Assembly: GCA_028752905.1 (NCBI GenBank)
Contig: JAQNBH010000009.1
Coordinates: forward strand, 31,663,442 to 31,727,441
DNA length: 64,000 nucleotides
Origin: Cladorhizidae sp. MBARI D1340-BT2
Taxonomy: Eukaryota > Porifera > Demospongiae > Poecilosclerida > Cladorhizidae
Reading direction: 5' to 3'
The position numbers and the translations under genes are program-made. This document shows positions 57,484 to 64,000 of the stretch, one piece after another (position 1 is the stretch's first letter; each line of letters opens with the position of its first letter). The notes below the pieces were generated by a model. That model was not told where the DNA came from. It worked only from the letters and a program-made list of their open reading frames with translations, and did no database searches.

Positions 57484-58801
57484 CCTATGCTTGCCCATAC
57501 ACCCCTTTGATTGGGTTCAATTCCAATGAAACTTTGGGATAAACATGCAACGATGATCCTTTGACTTCAATAACTTTTCTGATCTTTGTCTTTTCATAAA
57601 TAAAATCTTGTATTTCCCCCAGCTTCATTTCCATATCTCCTTCAACATTCCTTTCACGTCCACTCCATGTTCTTCAAAAACCAGCCACGCCTTTAGGCAC
57701 TCCATTTGCCAGAATCATTGACTGTCCGGCATTATATTCTGAACATATTATAACCGGTTGAGCGCCGCCAGGATGAACATTCATGCGCATAACCACCAAT
57801 GCAACTGTCGTAAGCTGTATGGCCACTGCTCTGATGGAATAGCCACACTAAAGTGTACTGATTGGCAGGATATTTGTTGTCAGCAATTACTATATACAGC
57901 ATCTTGACCTGTGCAATAAACTTTTCACTCTTCCAATATCCTTCAGATTGCACACCATACTTGTGTACAAAACGGGCACTTTGTGGCAGTTTAGGACGAG
58001 CAATTTTAGCACACTCAGATTATTCATCAAACATCCAAAATGCTCCGTTATGAAATTACTAACCATCAGGCCACATCCCTGTGATTTCGGCTGGCTTGTC
58101 ACCTTATCTCCCTCTGCTCATTGCCACTTCTGACTTTCATATGCATTAAAACTTGACTCATCATGGTATATATATAATACTAATATATATATAATACGAG
58201 TATGAGATCTTTTGAGGCAGTTACTGAACCAAGAACATTACCACAAATACCACCAGAACACACAGAGGGAGGAACATGGGTAGGTTCTAATATCTCGAGC
58301 TTTCTAAGATACTTTTTTATGATAGTCCACACATCTGGTCTCTCATGCCCATCTAATGCCTTTATGATGAGTTGATGGGGGAAAATCCAAGATCATTAAG
58401 CCAGTGTGCTCCAATTCTTGGTGCAACGAGGAAAACCTTGTGCAAGATTAGAATTCGGCAGCAAATCATATTTACCCACTCACAAAAGAGAGAAGTCATG
58501 TTAGGCTCACCTTTTTTTTACGCATTCTTGCCAACCGTTATAAAGCCTTATGCCTACATCCTTCATCACCAAGGACGTAAGGGCACTTGTTTACCTGGTT
58601 GCAAGCCAGAAAACTCTCCACCATTTTCACAGAAATCTTTTGTCCACTAATGAATGTTTTTGGGTTATATCCCACAAGTCGACCAGTTTCAGTCAGAGCC
58701 CCAACGAATATCTTATGAAACCTTTCTAACAGCATGTCAGTGGACATCACTGACATCACTCGTACATCATCTTTATGCAGAGATTTAACTTGCCTCATCA
58801 T
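57484..58801 (-). pseudogene. DDE-type transposase relic
   Basis: Minus-strand order: VKSLHKDDVRVMSVMSTD near 58780, then heavily broken sequence, a DES-F-NAYESQK block near 58130 (first catalytic Asp), KPKSQGCGLMVSNFITEHFG near 58090, SEGYWKSEKFIAQVK near 57940, KYPANQYTLVWLFHQSSGHT near 57860 (the second catalytic Asp is replaced: HQSS where DHSS is usual), HMNVHPGG near 57780 in another frame, and PKVSLELNPIKGVYGQA near 57510, matching the ELNPIE end with Glu changed to Lys. This is an IS630/Tc1-related DDE protein family seen in many invertebrates. No terminal repeats found. Confidence 0.62.
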
Positions 58802-58875
58802 CAGGACTTACACTTGGAAGTTGGATCGAGTTATCCATAGTTGATGGCAGTGCAGACGACTCTTTTTCTTCGGTA

Positions 58876-60770
58876 ATGGCACAGCAGAATTCTCACCAGG
58901 AGGTAAGTTTAAAGGTTGTGTACAGCCTCTTTTAGCATTCATAAGAGCAGCCCTAGCTTAGAAACATTATTCTCTTCCATTTATATACAGTGAGTCACCT
59001 TCGATCATATATACAAACAAGCAAACTCAAGAAACTCAAACAAGCACTTGTTCACAGGAAGTTAAACAGGTAACAATTAACATTAGATCAAAGGAATTCC
59101 TATATAGTTAATGCTTCATTTTTTTTTGGTTTCATGATTGACATTATAAACCAATTAATATAAAGGTACATCTAATTTAGAGCATGTAATAATGCCGGAG
59201 GTTTGTGTTGTCTTGCACTATATATGCAGTATGGGTATATATGCATATACATATACGTACATTCCTTCGTAAGGTAAAGGTATAAGAAAGGCGACTACTA
59301 GTGGCTACCAGCTAACTACCATATACATCAAGTTCACGCGTGCCTTAAATAAAGGCTAGAAAGAAACTGTTGATTGAGTAAATTAAATTTCAAGTTGATT
59401 ATTGAGTAAGTCTGTAAATAATTTCTATTGCAAAGGACTATGAAATATTTTTGCAAAGCCATTTTTAAATTTTTTTACCACAGAGGACATAACCCTGTGG
59501 CAATAAAAATTTAAAATGGTTATCGCTAAGCAGCAAGGACTGCAGGTTTAATCTGGCAATTGTCAGTGGCTGTACAGAGGTCAATGCCTCCCCCCCCCCG
59601 CGCAGTCATGGGAGCAGTGGAGTACTCAGCAGGGACAGTCCATTTCCTGATTAACTCTTAATATTATTGCAATTTGCGGATGTTCTTTATTATTTTCTTT
59701 ATAATAATAACATTATTAATTAATCTGTTTTTATCTGTTTTTAAATCAGTGAGCCGACAAACAATCAGAATTCCAGTGCTCTATGAGAATAATCATTTAG
59801 AACGGTACAAATTCAATGCATCAGGCGACTACAAACAGTGCAAGTTATAGGTAAAGTCCATAATATACTGCTATAAATAACTGAATTGTAGTTAATCATC
59901 TTTACAGAAAGAATAAAAACAGAAAAAGAAGGAAAGAACACGATTTGTTAGTACTCGTGTAAGGTAAGAAATTTCATTCAGAAGAACCACAACTTCAAAA
60001 ATTGTACTAATGGTTGCAGCTATATTTATATACATATATATAATATATGCATATCTAGACACCTGCTAAGCAATTGAAGTTGACATGACTGGCATGTTCC
60101 CATAGACCATGACTGTTGGGGGCAGGTTACCTGTGGAGAGAATTAAAAAACATCAGATTTTTATACTAAACTGCAATATGCCAAACAATTTGAGAAGGTA
60201 AAAAGTTAATACTACAAATATAATTACTAGAACAAACCACTAGAACAAACCACAAATAAAGTCAGCGTTCAATCGTAAATATTTAACTTTCAGGAATAAG
60301 CTCTTCAAAGTTACCATTAGATAATAAGCTGCAGTTTGGTGTAAGAATAAGCATTGAGGTAAGCTGCAAACGCTTGACATGACTATGTTGTGCTTGCACC
60401 CGACCAGGTGTACCATCTTTCTCAAGATTCAGGGTAGTTCCCAATAGGCTTAGTGCAGCAGAAGGGCTTTAAGAAAGTGTCCAAGCTGGCAGCGTCCAAG
60501 GTGGCAGCGTCCATGGTGGCAGCGTCCAAGGTGGCATCGTCCAAGTGGCAGTGTCCAAGGTGGCAGCATCCAAGGTAAGTTGCAACCATCAGCTATTTTG
60601 GTGATTCTCTAACCTCCCTCAAATGGTATGCAACCTGATGTGTGCATTAATTTGAGATACTTAACTCATTCCTAACTTAGCAAGTGCCTGCCTATGAATC
60701 AAGAGCCCACTACGCTGATTTTGAAGGCGAGAGTTTAGCACCCATGGGCACTAAGCACACAAACCAAAAG
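58876..60770 (+). CDS. Tentative spliced gene, unknown
   Basis: A series of well-bounded + strand segments: 58876-58902 (ATG, MAQQNSHQE, donor GTAAGT), 59022-59069 (QTQETQTSTCSQEVKQ, phase 0, donor GTAACA), about 60460-60572 (KKVSKLAASKVAASMVAAS, donor GTAAGT) and about 60681-60770 (acceptor AACTTAG, VPAYESRAHYADFEGESLAP, donor GTAAGC). Phases between the later segments do not all agree, and a one-base deficit in the repeat copy at about 60540 may explain this. No family recognised. Confidence 0.22.
59459..59519. repeat. 25-bp imperfect inverted repeat
   Basis: CCATTTTTAAATTTTTTTAC plus CACAG pairs with CTGTGGCAATAAAAATTTAA plus AATGG across an 11-base loop, with about three mismatches. Confidence 0.85.
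60478..60572 (+). repeat. 15-bp tandem repeat
   Basis: GTCCAAGGTGGCAGC repeated about six times, one copy a base short. It encodes SKVAA repeats in one frame. Confidence 0.9.
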
Positions 60771-61505
60771 GTAAGCAGGTATTAAAATATACATAAATGT
60801 AGCGCTTGGTCACATCTCCTGTGGGCTGTTCCTCTGCTAAGACACTCTTGCCAATCACCATAAAATCTGGTTGGTTAGCGCTCCGGATGATTAGCACCTA
60901 TCAGAGCTCTATTAAGCGTTGCTTTCGTTGTCGTTTTTGTTAAGTGCTAAGTGCTAAGCACCCCACAGTATCTCTGAGAAGCGCTTGTCTCCGAAGCATA
61001 TCAGCTCTGTGCATGCATATCAGAGACAACCTCTGAAGAACACGTGCGGGGCTAACTGCTGCTCAAACTTGTGATCTATCCAGGGGGAAAGTTTGAGAGA
61101 ATGTGCATTTTACGACTCGTGTCTGAAGCAGTGCAGCATACCGCAGCTCGAGGATGCCCTGTTCCTGTTTCTTTTCTGGCTTACTCAATAGCTCCTCCAT
61201 TTTCTGCCTCGCTTAATTAAAAAATAATTTGCAGTATTCTCGTAATTTATGCAGAAGAATGAACGGTTGTCCGCTATTTAGAAACTGCTTTGCAAGCCTA
61301 CCTGCTGTTTGGTACAGGGTTTCTTGCAGGTCTGGACACACACAGGGTGGGTGGGTGGGGTGCTAAACAACCAGGCTGTGTGGCATGTCTAATATCTACC
61401 AGTTGTAAATCCAACACTGGTGATAACTTCACAACCAACTCTTGATGCTCGACTCTACACACCAAAACACTCACACCATTTAAAAACTATTCCCTGCAAT
61501 TAGCA

Positions 61506-61960
61506 CTAACTGGACAAGGTAGTCAGATCTTCAATGTAGCTGGCAGCATCAGAGATCTTCCCCGGCAAGGGAGGCAGAGCAGTGAAGATGACACTGGCAT
61601 TACTCGAGCTCTGCTGCATTAGAGCATTCATAGCCTTCAAATTTCGCATCATCTCTCCTCTATCTGCCACTCTGTCTTTTATGAAGCTCTCAGTGAACGT
61701 ACTTCGTGTGTCTTGATCAATTGGCGGCACAATCTGATGTAATATGCAGTAATCATCAAAAGGTATTGGAACACTATTCATTATTAGTGCACTAGACTTA
61801 CATTGACGATTGCTTCAATCCTTGTCTCTTTCAGAAGTTCCTGAAGGATCTCCCTCTCGGTGCCAGCAATACCTACATTGTCAACACAAGCCATTGCTGA
61901 AATAATCCTCACACATTGCAATTTAATACGAGGGACATATCCTGGTGATATCGTAATACT
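61506..61960 (-). CDS. Candidate 3' exons of an SLC12-like cotransporter
   Basis: The last exon is 61506-61733 (minus strand, stop at 61506). It joins in phase 0 across a 68-base GTAAGT...CATCAG intron (61734-61801) to an upstream exon whose left limit is unclear (about 61960). The joined frame carries VDNVGIAGTEREILQELLKE, TRIEAIVN, then DRGEMMRNLKAMNALMQQSS, SNASVIFTALPPLPG and SYIEDLTTLSS. The pattern of a ...LL...RI.A.V segment, then LN.LM...S..A......LP.PP, then Y...LE.LT, resembles the cytosolic C-terminus of cation-chloride cotransporters (SLC12), which move Na/K/Cl across the plasma membrane. The final LLVRG motif is not seen. Similarity is from memory of the family, so moderate to low certainty. 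Confidence 0.4.
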
Positions 61961-62261
61961 TATGGTATCACAGAAACTAGGGTGCACACTGCAAGAGTGG
62001 CTCTGTGAATGTGTATCTGTGTGAGTGCATTTGTGCATGTGTGTGTGTGTGTGTGCATGTGTGTGAGTGCATGCATGTGTGTGTGTGTGTTTCCTTCCAA
62101 AACGACTACCTCAGAAAGAAGTGTCACAGGAAAGCAAGAAATAACACAGGAGTTAAGAACTCTTCTAGCTTGTGGTACTACTTGAGGGAGCAACATGCAC
62201 TCGCCTCGTAGGGCAGGACCAAGGCTAGAACTACAGCCCTACTAAGGGCAAAGCCAGTAAG
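61961..62261. repeat. (GT)n tract and flank
   Basis: A GT-rich run lies at 62037-62093, followed by unique sequence leading into the minisatellite. Confidence 0.8.
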
Positions 62262-64000
62262 TCTACTCCTAGAGTAGGACCAGGGCTAGAACTATTAGTC
62301 TGCTCCTAGAGTAGGACCAGGGCTAGAACTATTAGTCTGCTCCTAGAGTAGGACCAGGGCTAGAGCTATTAGTCTACTCCTAGAGTAGGACCAGGGCTAG
62401 AACTATTAGTCTACTCCTAGAGTAGCACCAGGGCTAGAGCTATTAGTCTACTCCTAGAGTAGGACCAGGGCTAGAGCTATTAGTCTACTCCTAGAGTAGG
62501 ACCAGGGCTAGAACTATTAGTCTACTCCTAGAGTAGCACCAGGGCTAGAACTATTAGTCTGCTCCTAGAGTAGGACCAGGGCTAGAACTATTAGTCTGCT
62601 CCTAGAGTAGGACCAGGGCTAGAGCTATTAGTCTACTCCTAGAGTAGCACCAGGGCTAGAGCTATTAGTCTACTCCTAGAGTAGGACCAGGGCTAGATAT
62701 TAGTCTACTCTTAGAGTAGGACCAGGGCTAGAACTATTAGTCTGCTCCTAGAGTAGGACCAGGGCTAGAGCTATTAGTCTACTCCTAGAGTAGGACCAGG
62801 GCTGGAACTATTAGTCTACTCCTAGAGTAGCACCAGGGCTAGAGCTATTAGTCTACTCCTAGAGTAGGACCAGGGCTAGAGCTATTAGTCTACTCCTAGA
62901 GTAGGACCAGGGCTAGAACTATTAGTCTACTCCTAGAGTAGCACCAGGGCTAGAGCTATTAGTCTACTCCTAGAGTAGGACCAGGGCTAGATATTAGTCT
63001 ACTCCTAGAGTAGGACCAGGGCTAGAACTATTAGTCTGCTCCTAGAGTAGGACCAGGGCTAGAGCTATTAGTCTACTCCTAGAGTAGGACCAGGGCTGGA
63101 ACTATTAGTCTACTCCTAGAGTAGCACCAGGGCTAGAGCTATTAGTCTACTCCTAGAGTAGGACCAGGGCTAGAGCTATTAGTCTACTCCTAGAGTAGGA
63201 CCAGGGCTAGAACTATTAGTCTACTCCTAGAGTAGCACCAGGGCTAGAACTATTAGTCTGCTCCTAGAGTAGGACCAGGGCTAGAACTATTAGTCTACTC
63301 CTAGAGTAGGACCAGGGCTAGAGCTATTAGTCTACTCCTAGAGTAGCACCAGGGCTAGAGCTATTAGTCTACTCCTAGAGTAGGACCAGGGGCTAGATAT
63401 TAGTCTACTCCTAGAGTAGGACCAGGGCTAGAACTATTAGTCTGCTCCTAGAGTAGGACCAGGGCTAGAGCTATTAGTCTACTCCTAGAGTAGGACCAGG
63501 GCTAGAACTATTAGTCTGCTCCTAGAGTAGGACCAGGGCTAGAACTATTAGTCTGCTCCTAGAGTAGGACCAGGGCAAGAACTATTAGTCTACTCCTAGA
63601 GTATAGCCAGGGCTAGAGCTATTAGTCTGCTCCTAGAGTAGCACCAGGGCTAGAACTATTAGTCTACTCCTAGAGTATAGCCAGGGCTAGAGCTATTAGT
63701 CTGCTCCTAGAGTAGCACCAGTATTAGTCTACTCCTAGAGTGGGACCAGGGCTAGAACTATTAGTCTAGAGTATGGCCAGGGCTAGAACTATTAGTCTAC
63801 TCCTAGAGTAGCACCAGTATTAGTCTACTCCTAGAGTGGGACCAGGGCTAGAACTATTAGTCTACTCCTAGAGTAGGACCAGGGCTAGAGCTATTAGTCT
63901 ACTCCTAGAGTAGGACCAGGGCTAGAGCTATTAGTCTACTCCTAGAGTAGGACCAGGGCTAGAACTATTAGTCTACTCCTAGAGTAGGACCAGGGCTAGA
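62262..64000. repeat. 37-bp minisatellite, about 47 copies, runs off the window
   Basis: Unit AGTCTACTCCTAGAGTAGGA plus CCAGGGCTAGAGCTATT. Variants: GCTCC for ACTCC, GTAGCACC for GTAGGACC, GAACT for GAGCT, and a 35-base form ending CTAGATATT. The variant order repeats with a 294-base higher-order period (7x37+35): the 35-base form at 62692 and 62986, the GGCTGGAAC form at 62801 and 63095. The array degrades after about 63590. Confidence 0.96.

Noticed and set aside
61734..61801. A 28-base intron (GTAAGT to GAATAG) in the SLC12-like candidate
   Set aside because: The phase would not match. Using the CATCAG acceptor gives a 68-base intron with phase 0 on both sides.
62262..64000. Possible CRISPR-like array or protein-coding repeat
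   Set aside because: Head-to-tail 37-bp units without spacers. The period is not a multiple of three and stops occur in every frame.

Overview
This is eukaryotic, animal-type DNA: AT-rich, with spliced genes (GT-AG introns), long microsatellites and minisatellites, and many dead transposable elements. The retroelement families and the intron texture (frequent AGCTA-type words) fit an early-branching marine invertebrate, most likely a sponge. That is an inference, because no phylogenetic marker gene is present.

Layout. 1-20.4 kb is a transposon graveyard. It holds a LINE on the + strand split by a second LINE (- strand) and by a 5' hAT fragment, several copies of a non-LTR element ending in a CCHC knuckle and a PD...D nuclease-like signature, an integrase-core pseudogene whose 3' coding part became a 62-bp tandem repeat, a collapsed Helitron, and many tandem repeats. 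20865-26406 is a complete Ty3/Gypsy-type LTR element with LTRs, primer-binding site, gag-protease and pol. Its integrase lies BEFORE reverse transcriptase, the copia-like order known from Gmr1-type elements.

27793-49901 holds the main host gene, a rabphilin-3A-like Rab effector on the + strand. I could assemble it from start to stop as 14 exons (938 codons) with consistent phases at all 13 introns. It has an N-terminal Rab-binding helix, an eight-cysteine FYVE-like zinc finger, a long Ser-rich linker, C2A with all five calcium-binding aspartates, and C2B that has lost them. Its 7.5-kb intron 11 holds a Gypsy relic, another nuclease-tailed retroelement and a piggyBac derivative with TTAA duplications.

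49.9-61.5 kb holds a Tigger/pogo-like non-autonomous element, a THAP/hAT pseudogene, a LINE tail, a foldback repeat and a DDE-transposase relic, with a few weak candidate host exons. 61506-61960 (- strand) may be the 3' end of an SLC12-like transporter gene. The window ends inside a 37-bp minisatellite of more than 1.7 kb with 294-bp higher-order structure. No tRNA, rRNA, CRISPR or bacterial-type operon was seen.
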